Source: Collinsella sp.
GTDB taxonomy: Bacteria > Actinomycetota > Coriobacteriia > Coriobacteriales > Coriobacteriaceae
Assembly (NCBI GenBank): GCA_019414515.1
Contig: DXLX01000045.1
Coordinates: 1 to 32,133, forward strand
DNA length: 32,133 nt
Direction: 5' to 3'
Shown: positions 1 to 7,699 of the stretch, piece after piece
How the letters are laid out: each line of letters begins with the position of its first letter
Numbering within the stretch: position 1 is the first letter of the stretch
Notes under the pieces: generated by a model
What the model was told of the DNA's origin: nothing
Database searches by the model: none
The model's input: only the letters and a program-made list of their open reading frames with translations
Translations under genes and position numbers: made by a program

Positions 1-1062
1 TTAGTAGTCGAACTGGTGGTAGTAGCGGCGGTACTTGAGGTTGTGCTTGGTGACCAGCTCGTAGTTGCGCGAGAGGCGGTCGGTGGTCAGCACGGACAGG
101 ATCCAGGGGGACACGATGACGCGGAAGTCGTCGTCCAGGCCCGGGATCGCGTACTCGGCGGTGTCGATGATGACGTAGTCCTCGTCGCCGGTCACGCCGC
201 TGGTGAGGAAGGCGCGGACGCGCTCGTCGAGGGCGCGGCACTCGTCCTCGCCCATGAACAGGAACACCGGGACGCCGGGCTCGAGCAGCTCGAGCGTGCC
301 GTGGAAGAAGTCGTGCGAGGTGATGTGGCGGATGCGCTTCCACTGCATCTCCTCGAGCAGGCACATGGAGTACAGGATGGTCTCGCCCCACAGCGCGCCC
401 GAGCCGATGAACATGGTGTAGTCGGCCAGCGCGTACTTCTTCGCGAGCTCCTCGGCGCGCGGCTCGAAGCGCTTGCGGATGTCGAGCATGTCCTTCCAGA
501 CGTCCTTCGTCTGCTCGATGAACAGGTCGAACTTGGGGAAGCAGCCGCGGCGGTTGAGCAGGCGCAGGCCGAAGCAGTCGGCGAGGTAGTAGCCCTTCTC
601 GCAGCCGCCGGCGCCGTGGTCGGAGGCCATCATGACGCAGTTCTCGGCGCCCACGGCCCGGCCGATCTTGCCCTCGGGGTTGGTCATGGCGTAGACGCGC
701 ACGCCCATCTCCTTCATCTTGCCGATGGCCTCGAGCACCTCGGGGGTGGTGCCGGACTCGGAGGCGGTCAGCACGACGGACTTGTCGGTCATGCGCTTGT
801 GGCCCATGACGTTCCACTCGGCGGCGTGGATCAGGTAGACCTCGAGGTCGCGGTCGCCGAACTTGTTCATGAGGTACTCGAGCTGCATGAACTCGTCCCA
901 GGTGCCGCCGACGCCCATCAGGAAGACGGCGTCGTAGCCCTCCTCGTGCACGCGGTCGGCCAGCGCGGTCATCTTCTTGCCCGCCTCGTAGACGTTCCTG
1001 CCGTCCTCGAGGTAGCCCTCCTGGTCGAAGTGCATGATCTCGATCTTCTCGGTCTCCTTCAT
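1..1062 (-). CDS. SIS-domain sugar-phosphate deglycase/isomerase-like protein (FrlB/AgaS type)
   Basis: Predicted cytosolic enzyme of 353 aa with two SIS (sugar isomerase) domains. The first carries GVGGTWDEF and the phosphosugar-binding SESGTTPE; the second starts near IGSGALWGET. A conserved Glu (LLEEMQW) and His (SHDFFHGTLELL) lie where SIS deglycases and isomerases place catalytic residues. Known relatives include fructoselysine-6-P deglycase FrlB and glucosamine-6-P-type isomerases and deaminases; the substrate cannot be told from sequence. The ATG at 1062 is preferred because AAAGGAG sits 6 nt upstream; a GTG at 1077 in the same frame overlaps that ribosome site. The gene ends with TAA at base 1. 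Two GntR regulators lie upstream on the same strand, which suits a substrate-induced catabolic locus whose transporter may lie beyond the window. Family is secure, substrate is not. Confidence 0.85.
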   Translation of the reverse strand: MKETEKIEIMHFDQEGYLEDGRNVYEAGKKMTALADRVHEEGYDAVFLMGVGGTWDEFMQLEYLMNKFGDRDLEVYLIHAAEWNVMGHKRMTDKSVVLTASESGTTPEVLEAIGKMKEMGVRVYAMTNPEGKIGRAVGAENCVMMASDHGAGGCEKGYYLADCFGLRLLNRRGCFPKFDLFIEQTKDVWKDMLDIRKRFEPRAEELAKKYALADYTMFIGSGALWGETILYSMCLLEEMQWKRIRHITSHDFFHGTLELLEPGVPVFLFMGEDECRALDERVRAFLTSGVTGDEDYVIIDTAEYAIPGLDDDFRVIVSPWILSVLTTDRLSRNYELVTKHNLKYRRYYHQFDY

Positions 1063-1083
1063 TCCCGCTCCTTTCACGAGCAG

Positions 1084-1173
1084 TTTGAATTGTCACACGG
1101 CCCGGACGGGCTTACCGTCCCGTCGCACCGCCTAACCTTGTGGTCATCTTGGCCCCAAGCTCAACAATTCAAA
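1084..1173 (-). promoter_or_regulatory. Widely spaced inverted repeat upstream of the SIS gene
   Basis: TTTGAATTGT at 1084-1093 is repeated as its perfect complement ACAATTCAAA at 1164-1173, leaving 70 bp between. Both lie in the 275 bp leader between the SIS gene and the GntR gene. They could be two half-operators joined by looping or the closing stem of a structured leader. No convincing -35/-10 pair was found. The rest of 1063-1337 shows nothing else supportable. Confidence 0.35.
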
Positions 1174-1337
1174 GGTTCTTAATACCAGTGAACGATTACA
1201 GGTTAGCCGTTTTTAATACCGATTTTTCGATTTCATCCTCCCCTCTCGGTAGACGGTCAGTTTTTGCCGCCCATCGGTCAAGCGACATATGGCCATAAAA
1301 GACGAGCGCCCTGCCGTACACAAGGACGCTCTGAACA

Positions 1338-2051
1338 CTAATAGTTGTAGGTATATCCGCCGGCATCGCCGCGGGTAAAAGACTTGGCACACTCGATAAC
1401 CTGTCCACTCGAGTCATAGGTCAGGCATTCCAGCACGAGGGCCAGGTCGCCCGGCTCAAGATCGAGCAAACTCGCATCGCGTGCGCCCAGCGCCTCAATA
1501 TCGAGCTTCTCAATCGATTTATCTGGCTTTCGGCCCAACATGTCATAGGTCTCATACAGGCTGAAAACCGATATGTCCACGTCTTCGATGCCAGGAAACA
1601 GCAGACACGGGATCAGCGTCATCTCGATCGACACGGGTTCACCATCAATGCAGTTAAGACGGCGCACCGAGTAGAGCAGATCGTCCTCGCCGATACCAAA
1701 CAAGTCGGCATAATACGGGCCGGCATAGCGTTTGGAGCGCGCCAGGATGCGCACCGACGGCGTCGCGCCCGAAGCTAAAACCGACTGACGGAAGCCGCCC
1801 TTGCGAGCGTGCTCGTCAAACCACTTGTGCCCCACAAAGGCGCCCTTGCCCTGCACGCGACGAATCTGGCCACTTTTGACCAGCTCATCCATGGCGCTGC
1901 GGATGGTCAGGCGCGTCGTGCCAAACTCCTCGGCCAGCTCATTTTCGGACGGAATCATCGAGCCCGTCGGATAGTCACCGCGCTCGATTCGCTCCGCAAT
2001 GCAGCGGCGAATTTGCTTGTAAACCGGCAAGTCTTCTACTGCCTCAGCCAT
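1338..2051 (-). CDS. GntR-family transcriptional regulator (HutC/UTRA type)
   Basis: A 237 aa DNA-binding regulator. The N-terminal GntR winged helix (about residues 8-75) has the family pattern I..G.YPTGSMIPSENELAEEFG then RLTIRSAMDELVKSGQI and GKGAFV. The C-terminal part (about 90-237) is a UTRA effector domain with the usual RRLNCIDGEPVSIEMTLIP strand, which in this family binds a phosphosugar or similar small molecule. The ATG at 2051 lies inside the last codons of the preceding GntR gene (16 bp overlap), so the two are probably translationally coupled. Neighbourhood suggests control of the SIS gene downstream. The effector is unknown. Confidence 0.88.
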   Translation of the reverse strand: MAEAVEDLPVYKQIRRCIAERIERGDYPTGSMIPSENELAEEFGTTRLTIRSAMDELVKSGQIRRVQGKGAFVGHKWFDEHARKGGFRQSVLASGATPSVRILARSKRYAGPYYADLFGIGEDDLLYSVRRLNCIDGEPVSIEMTLIPCLLFPGIEDVDISVFSLYETYDMLGRKPDKSIEKLDIEALGARDASLLDLEPGDLALVLECLTYDSSGQVIECAKSFTRGDAGGYTYNY

Positions 2052-2803
2052 TCGACACCCACCTTCGTCGCAACGCCGTCTGCCTCACCGTTATCGGCAA
2101 ATCGATACTTGGTCGGCAGGGTCACGGACTTGCAATACTCGACAAAGCCATCGTTCTCATCGCGCTCGTGCGAAGCCTTATAAAACACCGGGGCGCCCTC
2201 CTGGGCATCCAGCAACTTGGCCTCGTCGGCGTTCAGACGGCTGATGGAAATATGCTCCTTGCCGTGCGACACGCGGACATTCCCCTCTTTGAGCAAAACG
2301 TCGTAGAGGCTCTCCTGCTCGAAATCGTGATCGGGAAGCGAGGGACACAAAGACAGATTGACGTATGCCGTCTCGATCGACGCCGGGGAACCATTGACCA
2401 CGCGCACGCGCCGAATGCAGAAGAGCGGCATGCCCAGCTCGATTTGGGCCTTTTGGGCCAGGTCGATATCGGCGTACACGACCTTGGAGCATACCAGGCG
2501 TGCGGTTGACTTTGAGCCGACCCTCTCCACCGCCTGCGTATAGTTCCACGTTTCCTGAAAGATGTTCAGCGGTTTGGGCGGGCACACATAGGTGCCCGAA
2601 CCGCGGCGGCTTTCCAAGGTTCCGCACGAAATGAGACGCGTGATCGCAGCGCGCAACGCCGTGCGGGACACGCCCAGCTCTTCACAGAGCACGCGCTCGG
2701 CGGGAAGCCGGTCGCCACCCTGCAGGTCATAATGGTTGATATACCAAAGAATGCCCTCAAAGGCGCGATCTTTGGGCGGAATCGCATATGGTTCACTCGA
2801 CAT
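2036..2803 (-). CDS. GntR-family transcriptional regulator (HutC/UTRA type), second copy
   Basis: A 255 aa regulator from the preferred start. The GntR winged helix covers about residues 10-75 (GGDRLPAERVLCEELGVSR, TALRAAITRLISCGTLESRRGSGTYV, split here) and a UTRA domain follows (RRVRVVNGSPASIETAYV). The ATG at 2803 has AGGAG 8 nt upstream. An earlier ATG at 2842 overlaps the stop of the upstream small gene as ATGA and would add 13 residues; it has a poorer ribosome site but cannot be excluded. The 3' end overlaps the next GntR gene by 16 bp. The two regulators are clearly diverged from each other, so this is not a recent duplication. They may bind as partners or respond to two effectors. 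Confidence 0.86.
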   Translation of the reverse strand: MSSEPYAIPPKDRAFEGILWYINHYDLQGGDRLPAERVLCEELGVSRTALRAAITRLISCGTLESRRGSGTYVCPPKPLNIFQETWNYTQAVERVGSKSTARLVCSKVVYADIDLAQKAQIELGMPLFCIRRVRVVNGSPASIETAYVNLSLCPSLPDHDFEQESLYDVLLKEGNVRVSHGKEHISISRLNADEAKLLDAQEGAPVFYKASHERDENDGFVEYCKSVTLPTKYRFADNGEADGVATKVGVEWLRQ

Positions 2804-2838
2804 GGGTAAGGCTCCTCGACCGCTTGATGCTGCGGGCA

Positions 2839-3330
2839 TCATTGCTCCGAACGCCCCATGGCGTCGAAGGCTTCTTTGATCTGTTCCGCAACGTTCCGAT
2901 ACGACCGATATAGGCCGCAGTCTCGCTTGACTTCGCCCGCAGTCACAGGAATCTCAAGCTTCGAAATCTCATCCTCGCCGGTTTGCACGGCAACGACGAC
3001 ACCCATACCAAGGCACATGTTACGCTTGGCGGCATTGTTTTTGGTAGCCTGAGCTGGGTTAATCAAAATCTGCTGAGCGAGCTCTCGATTGCTGAGCTGC
3101 GGCACATCCTCGGGATTTCCGGTCTCGACAATCTCGCATTGCAGCACATCCGCGTAGTCAAAAATCCTCGGGGTCGCGCCGCGCTGATGCACGGCCCACT
3201 TGCGACGCGTGGCATCCTGGTAGATAGCCGGCAAAAACGTAAAGCGCGGCGGGTCCAAAATCGTGTCCGTGATGGTAAACACATCGGGATCAAAGGCATC
3301 CTGCGGGTTTTTCTTCTTGAACAGCCCCAT
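2839..3330 (-). CDS. Small uncharacterised protein, PH-like/DUF4428-tail type
   Basis: A 163 aa protein with no signal peptide or membrane segment. It starts MGLFKKKNPQDAF; the ATG at 3330 is chosen for GGGAG 7 nt upstream. The layout FTFLPAIYQD, KWAVHQRG, IFDYADVLQCEIVETG, then a late strand (KLEIPVT) and a helix ending EQIKEAFDAM resembles the C-terminal part of DUF4428-type proteins, in which a strand-rich domain follows a zinc-binding head. No zinc cysteines are present here. The stop overlaps a possible start of the GntR gene downstream (ATGA), so the three genes look like one transcript. Function unknown; the family resemblance is from memory and only moderate. Confidence 0.7.
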   Translation of the reverse strand: MGLFKKKNPQDAFDPDVFTITDTILDPPRFTFLPAIYQDATRRKWAVHQRGATPRIFDYADVLQCEIVETGNPEDVPQLSNRELAQQILINPAQATKNNAAKRNMCLGMGVVVAVQTGEDEISKLEIPVTAGEVKRDCGLYRSYRNVAEQIKEAFDAMGRSEQ

Positions 3331-3367
3331 ATCAGACTCCCGTACTAACACTTAACAACTCGAGCTA

Positions 3368-3376
3368 AATATAGCA
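3368..3376 (-). promoter_or_regulatory. Extended -10 promoter for the small-protein/GntR operon
   Basis: Read on the minus strand this is TGCTATATT, a TGn extended -10 box, about 38 bp before the ATG at 3330. The -35 region at the expected distance is poor, as is common for extended -10 promoters. Confidence 0.4.
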
Positions 3377-3453
3377 CCAATTTCAAGTCGCCGCTTTAGC
3401 GCATCGGTGCATGGCATCTATAGCTCGCTCAGCGGGAAATACACAGACGAGAC

Positions 3454-3521
3454 CCGGGGCGGGGTGCTTGGTTTTGAGAAGTGGGCTTCGCGAACTTCCA
3501 AAACCAAGCACCCCGCCCCGG
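3454..3521. repeat. Family A hairpin element, copy 1
   Basis: Perfect 22 bp inverted arms (3454-3475 and 3500-3521) enclose a 24 bp core at 3476-3499. The core is the reverse complement of the core in copy 2, while the arms are unrelated to those of copy 2. No T-run follows on either strand, so it is not an ordinary terminator. It lies in the 411 bp gap between the small protein gene and phosphoketolase; between the two copies (3522-3636) no gene or other signal is visible. Confidence 0.85.
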
Positions 3522-3636
3522 CCCCGGCAATGTAATTTTGGCTGACCATAGTTAGGTGCGCGGTCTCCAAGGCAGCAACAGTCAAGTCCCCATTACAGTA
3601 AAAAATATCAGTCCCCGCAGATCGAAACGGTCGAGA

Positions 3637-3719
3637 GGGCCGCCTCCGGGCGGGCGCCTTCCTCTGAGAAGTTCGCGAAGCCCACTTCTCAGAGGAAGGC
3701 GCCCGCCCGGAGGCGGCCC
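3637..3719. repeat. Family A hairpin element, copy 2
   Basis: Perfect 35 bp inverted arms (3637-3671 and 3685-3719) with a 13 nt loop containing TTCGCGAA. The centre matches the inverted core of copy 1 over about 23 bp (GAAGTTCGCGAAGCCCACTT and on). The right arm ends 22 bp beyond the phosphoketolase stop codon, so it would be the 3' hairpin of that mRNA. No T-run follows. Confidence 0.85.
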
Positions 3720-3741
3720 CAGCGCGAGGCCGTCCCGGATG

Positions 3742-6270
3742 CTATTCGTTGTCGCCAGCGGTCATCTGCGTTGCGGAGAGCGCGCCGTCGGCAGCAGTTG
3801 CGGCTACGGCGTCGGGCCAGACCCAGTCGGTAAAGGCCGGGTGATCGAAACCTTCGTCGCACGCGAACTCAAAGGCCTCAGTGCGGAAAGCCTCCCACTC
3901 ATCAATCTGCTCGGCAAACTTATCAGCGTCGACCATGCGCAGCACGTCGGCGGCCAGGGCCCAGCGGTCCATGTTGTTCAGGCGCAGCATGTCGAACGGC
4001 GTGGTCGTGGAGCCCTTCTCCTCGTAGCCGTGGACGCGGAAGGCATCGTGGCCGGGGCGGTTCCAGATCAGACGGCGGATCGTGCCGGCATAGGCGTGAA
4101 ATGCAAAGAGCACGGGCTTCTCGCCGCGGCCAAACAGCTCAGCCCAGCGCTCATCGCTGATGGCTTGGTCGTTCTCGCAGACGTTCTGGATCTTGAGCAG
4201 GTCGACCACGTTGACGAACCACACCTTAATGCCCAGCTCGCGCAGCATGTCGGTTGCAGCCAGAGCCTCGAGCGTCGGTACGTCACCGCACGTGGCGACC
4301 ACGACGTCGGCCTCTGCGAGCGAATCGGCAGTCGATGCCCACTCCCAGGTCGCTACGCCCTCGGCGAGCTCGGACCTGGCCTCGTCGACCGTCTGGAAGG
4401 TGGGGGCGGGCTGCTTGCCACAGAAGATGGCGTTGACGCAGTCGGTGGACTGGTAGACGCGCTCGGCAACGGCAAGCGCCATGTTGGCGTCGGCCGGATA
4501 GTAGGCATTCACGATATGCGTGTCGTTGGCCTTGTTGAGCAGCAGGTCGATAAAGCCGGGGTCCTGGTGCGAGAAGCCGTTGTGGTCCTGACGCCAGACA
4601 TGGCTCGACAGCAAAATGTTGAGACCGCTAATGGGGGCACGCCACGGAATCTCGCGCTTGGTGGCCTCGAGCCATTTGCAGTGCTGGTTGACCATGGAAT
4701 CGACCACGTGGACAAAGCTCTCGTAGGAGCTCCACACACCCGAGCGGCCGGTGAGCACGTATGCCTCGAGGAAGCCCTCGCACTGGTGCTCGGACAGCTG
4801 CTCGACAACCTTACCGGAACCGGCCAGCAGCTCGTCGTTGGCATCGTCCTCGTAGAAGCCGGCATCCCACTGCTTCTTGGTCACCTTGTAGGCAGCCTGC
4901 AGGCGGTTGGACGCAGTCTCGTCGGGACCGAAAATGCGGAAATCGTCCATGTTCTTGGCCAGAACGTCGGCAGTGTACTCGCCAAAGACGCGGGCGGCCT
5001 CGGTGGAGCCCCAGCCGTGGCCCTTGCTTGCAACGGGAATCTCGTGGGCATGAATATCGGGGAGTTCGAGCTCGCGGCGCACCTTGCCGCCGTTCGCATT
5101 GGGGTTGGCGCCGATGCGCAGCTCGCCGGTCGGCATAAAGGCCGTTACCTCGGGGCGCACCTGGCCCTCGGGCGTAAAGAGTTCCTCGGGCTTGTAGGAG
5201 CGCAGCCACTCGCGCAGCACGCGGAAGTGCTCGTGGGTGTCCTTGGCACTCGCCAGCGGCACCTGATGGGCGCGCCAGGAGCCCTCGGTCTTCTTGCCAT
5301 CGATCTGCTTGGGGCAGGTCCAACCCTTGGGCGTACGGAACACAATCATGGGGTAGGCCGGACGGACCACGGTCTCACCCGCGGCGGCCTGGGCCTGCGC
5401 GGTGGCCTTGATGTCGCAGATCTCATCGAAGACCTGCTCGAACAGCGCGGCAAAACGCGCGTGAATGCTTGCGTGGCTCTCGTCGTCAAAGCCGGCGACA
5501 AAGAAGTGCGGCTTATAGCCCATTCCCTCAAAGAACTTGGTGAGCTCTTCGTCGGACACGCGGGCAAGGATGGTGGGGTTGGCGATCTTGTAGCCGTTGA
5601 GGTGCAGGATCGGCAGGACGATACCGTCGGTTGCCGGGTTCACGAGCTTGTTGGACTGCCAAGAAGTCGCAAGCGGACCGGTCTCGGACTCGCCGTCGCC
5701 CACCACGGCCACGGCCAGCAGGCTCGGGTTGTCCATGACGGCACCGTAGGCGTGGCTGAGCGTGTAGCCGAGCTCGCCGCCCTCGTGGATGGAGCCAGGC
5801 GTCTCGGGCGCAAAGTGGCTCGGGATGCCACCGGGGTAGGAGAACTGGCGGAAGAACTTCTGCAGGCCGGCCTCGTCATTGGTGATGTCGGGGCGGATCT
5901 CACGGTAGGTGCCATCGAGCAGCGACTGGGCGGTGCCGGCGGGGCCACCGTGGCCCGGGCCCATCAAGAAAATGGCGTTCTGGTTGTGGTCGGCAATAAG
6001 GCGGTTGACGTGGCCGAACAGGAAGTTGATGCCGGGCGTGGTGCCCCAGTGACCGACCAGGCGGTGCTTAACGTCCGGGCGACCAAAGTCGCGCACCTCA
6101 CCGGTTTTCTCGTCGACAAAGTCGCTGCGCATCAACGGGTTAGAGCGAAGGTAGATCTGACCGACGGACAGATAGTTCGATGCGCGCCAATACAGGTCAA
6201 CGCCCTCGAGCTCGGAAGCCGGCACCTCGTGGCCCAGCTTTTGCCACGGCGTCCCCAGTGTTTTAGCCAT
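3742..6270 (-). CDS. xfp: Xylulose-5-phosphate/fructose-6-phosphate phosphoketolase
   Basis: A thiamine-diphosphate enzyme of 842 aa, close to the usual 790-830 aa. It splits xylulose-5-P (and often fructose-6-P) with phosphate into acetyl-P plus glyceraldehyde-3-P or erythrose-4-P, the core step of the bifid/heterolactic shunt. Visible motifs are GHWGTTPGINFLFGHVNRLI, MGPGHGGPAGTAQSLLDGTY, and the ThDP/Mg-binding GDGESETGPLATSW at about residues 191-204. The C-terminal domain carries SSHVWRQDHNGFSHQDPGF and NRPGHDAFRVHGYEEKGSTT, typical of the family. The ATG at 6270 follows two tandem ribosome-site copies. It is downstream of a LacI regulator and behind two LacI-type operators, so control by sugar is likely. 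Family A hairpin copy 2 follows the stop. Confidence 0.97.
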   Translation of the reverse strand: MAKTLGTPWQKLGHEVPASELEGVDLYWRASNYLSVGQIYLRSNPLMRSDFVDEKTGEVRDFGRPDVKHRLVGHWGTTPGINFLFGHVNRLIADHNQNAIFLMGPGHGGPAGTAQSLLDGTYREIRPDITNDEAGLQKFFRQFSYPGGIPSHFAPETPGSIHEGGELGYTLSHAYGAVMDNPSLLAVAVVGDGESETGPLATSWQSNKLVNPATDGIVLPILHLNGYKIANPTILARVSDEELTKFFEGMGYKPHFFVAGFDDESHASIHARFAALFEQVFDEICDIKATAQAQAAAGETVVRPAYPMIVFRTPKGWTCPKQIDGKKTEGSWRAHQVPLASAKDTHEHFRVLREWLRSYKPEELFTPEGQVRPEVTAFMPTGELRIGANPNANGGKVRRELELPDIHAHEIPVASKGHGWGSTEAARVFGEYTADVLAKNMDDFRIFGPDETASNRLQAAYKVTKKQWDAGFYEDDANDELLAGSGKVVEQLSEHQCEGFLEAYVLTGRSGVWSSYESFVHVVDSMVNQHCKWLEATKREIPWRAPISGLNILLSSHVWRQDHNGFSHQDPGFIDLLLNKANDTHIVNAYYPADANMALAVAERVYQSTDCVNAIFCGKQPAPTFQTVDEARSELAEGVATWEWASTADSLAEADVVVATCGDVPTLEALAATDMLRELGIKVWFVNVVDLLKIQNVCENDQAISDERWAELFGRGEKPVLFAFHAYAGTIRRLIWNRPGHDAFRVHGYEEKGSTTTPFDMLRLNNMDRWALAADVLRMVDADKFAEQIDEWEAFRTEAFEFACDEGFDHPAFTDWVWPDAVAATAADGALSATQMTAGDNE

Positions 6271-6272
6271 TG

Positions 6273-6298
6273 TATTTGTCCCTTCTATTTGTCCCTTC
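6273..6298 (-). repeat. Tandem 13 bp duplication carrying the xfp ribosome-binding site
   Basis: TATTTGTCCCTTC occurs twice head to tail at 6273-6285 and 6286-6298. Read on the minus strand each copy is a GAAGGGACAAATA ribosome-site unit, so the xfp start codon is preceded by two identical Shine-Dalgarno-like stretches. Confidence 0.8.
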
Positions 6299-6341
6299 GC
6301 TGTGCGGTCGCCCTCCGATACGGCAACCTTTCGTTGGGACT

Positions 6342-6388
6342 AGTATATTTGCTAAAACGTTTTATCATGGTGAAAAAACGTTTTATCA
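6342..6388 (-). promoter_or_regulatory. xfp promoter with two LacI-type operators
   Basis: On the plus strand AAAACGTTTTATCA occurs exactly at 6354-6367 and 6375-6388, 21 bp apart (two helical turns). Each contains the perfect palindrome AAAACGTTTT with the central CG typical of LacI-family operators. A -10 box TATACT (minus strand, 6342-6347) lies just downstream, so the inner operator sits in the -10/-35 spacer. No good -35 box was found. A LacI regulator gene is immediately upstream, so it is the likely ligand. Confidence 0.65.
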
Positions 6389-6487
6389 CCCTTATCAATC
6401 GCATCGATCTACAAAACGCGACATTCACCTGCGGCATTGTCTGTCACAGGTACTCCACATCCAATCTGCATGAATTGATAAACGTGT

Positions 6488-7516
6488 TTAGTTGTGTTTA
6501 GTAAGCTCGAGCACGCTGCCCTTAACGATAAGCGCCGGCTCCAGAACGACCTCTTCGGCACGTCTACCGCCCCTACCGGCAAGACGCTTGGACATGCAGC
6601 CAAAAGCATGCTCCGCAAGGACACCGGGATCCTGCTCGATCGCGGTCAGCGCCGGCTCAAAGAGAACGTCGGCTGCCGAGTTGTCATAGCTCACCACCGA
6701 GATATCGCCCGGGATGCTCTTACCCATCTCATGCAGGCGCTTGAGCAGACCCAGCGCAATGTTATCCGAGCTTGCGAACACGGCGGTGGCGTCAGTTGCG
6801 AGCACCGCCTCCGAGGCCTCGTAGGCACTCGGAATGTAGTACTCGCTCTCAAACTCCAAACGCGCGTCGATCGGCAGGCCAACCTCGCGCAGCGCACGCT
6901 CGTAGCCGGCAAGACGCTTACGACCCGTATTGGAACGGCGCGCGTTAACCAAGCAGGCAATGCGACGATGCCCCTGCTCGATCAAGTACCGGGTAGCCAT
7001 GTAGCCACCCATCTCGTGGTCGAACATCACCTTGTCGCACTCGAGTCCCTCAATGGCACGGTCGACCATTACAGCTGGGATAGGCAGATGGCTGACCTCT
7101 TCGCGCAGGGCGCGGTCGTCAGAGAACTCGTCTCCCACGACCAAGAACACACCATCGACGCCGCGCGTCACCAGCTGGCGCAGGAGCTCCAGATCGTCCT
7201 CGGCACTTCCACCCGAGCTGGTAATAAAGAGCGCGTAGCCGTCCTCGCGGCAGCGCTTTTCCAGGCTACCGGCGAGCGAGGCAAAAAAGCGGCTCTCGAT
7301 GTTGGGAACGATAAGGCCCAGCGTGCGCGACTCGCGCATGACCAGGCTGCGCGCAATCTGGTTAGGAACATAGTGGTTGCGCGCCGCGACCTCTTTGATG
7401 CGCTTGCGGTTTTCTTCCGAGATACGACAAGGCCGATTATTGAGAACAAGCGAGACCGACGAGGGGGAAAGCCCCACCTCCTGGGCAATCTGCTTGAGAG
7501 TAACTTTGTTGCCCAT
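6488..7516 (-). CDS. LacI-family transcriptional regulator
   Basis: A 342 aa regulator. The LacI helix-turn-helix with hinge fills residues 5-60 (VTLKQIAQEVGLSPSSVSLV, ending at the hinge helix QIARSLV), followed by a periplasmic-binding-protein-like sugar domain (LGLIVPNIESRFFASL, VMVDRAIEG, AVFASSDNIALGLL, SVVSYDNS). The ATG at 7516 has AAGGAG just upstream; the frame stays open further upstream but lacks protein character. The downstream gene is xfp, whose promoter holds two AAAACGTTTT operators. A looser copy (TGATAAACACTTTA, 7579-7592) lies upstream of this gene and may serve autoregulation. The effector is probably a sugar or sugar phosphate; which one is not visible. Confidence 0.92.
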   Translation of the reverse strand: MGNKVTLKQIAQEVGLSPSSVSLVLNNRPCRISEENRKRIKEVAARNHYVPNQIARSLVMRESRTLGLIVPNIESRFFASLAGSLEKRCREDGYALFITSSGGSAEDDLELLRQLVTRGVDGVFLVVGDEFSDDRALREEVSHLPIPAVMVDRAIEGLECDKVMFDHEMGGYMATRYLIEQGHRRIACLVNARRSNTGRKRLAGYERALREVGLPIDARLEFESEYYIPSAYEASEAVLATDATAVFASSDNIALGLLKRLHEMGKSIPGDISVVSYDNSAADVLFEPALTAIEQDPGVLAEHAFGCMSKRLAGRGGRRAEEVVLEPALIVKGSVLELTKHN

Positions 7517-7699
7517 CTCGCTCCTTCCGAGTATTCGCGCAATCTCTTGAAAGTATAGCGACCGTCCCTCTACCTCGATGATAAACACTTTACCAATCCG
7601 GTAGACGGCTGTTTTATCGCCGCCAGCGCACCAAATCCGTCCGGGTGGGGTATATTGCAATCGATTGATGACAACGACCACCAAAAGGCGGATATTCGT

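Noticed and set aside
16..1182. Long plus-strand open frame opposite the SIS gene
   Set aside because: It is antisense to a clear SIS protein, is rich in Val/Leu/Ala/His/Asp as expected for shadows of high-GC genes, and has no recognisable domain.
3454..3521. Rho-independent terminator
   Set aside because: The stem is strong but no T-run follows on either strand and the core recurs in another hairpin with different arms.
3556..6501. 981-codon plus-strand open frame opposite xfp
   Set aside because: The complementary strand encodes a full phosphoketolase; the frame runs through the family A hairpin and has shadow composition.
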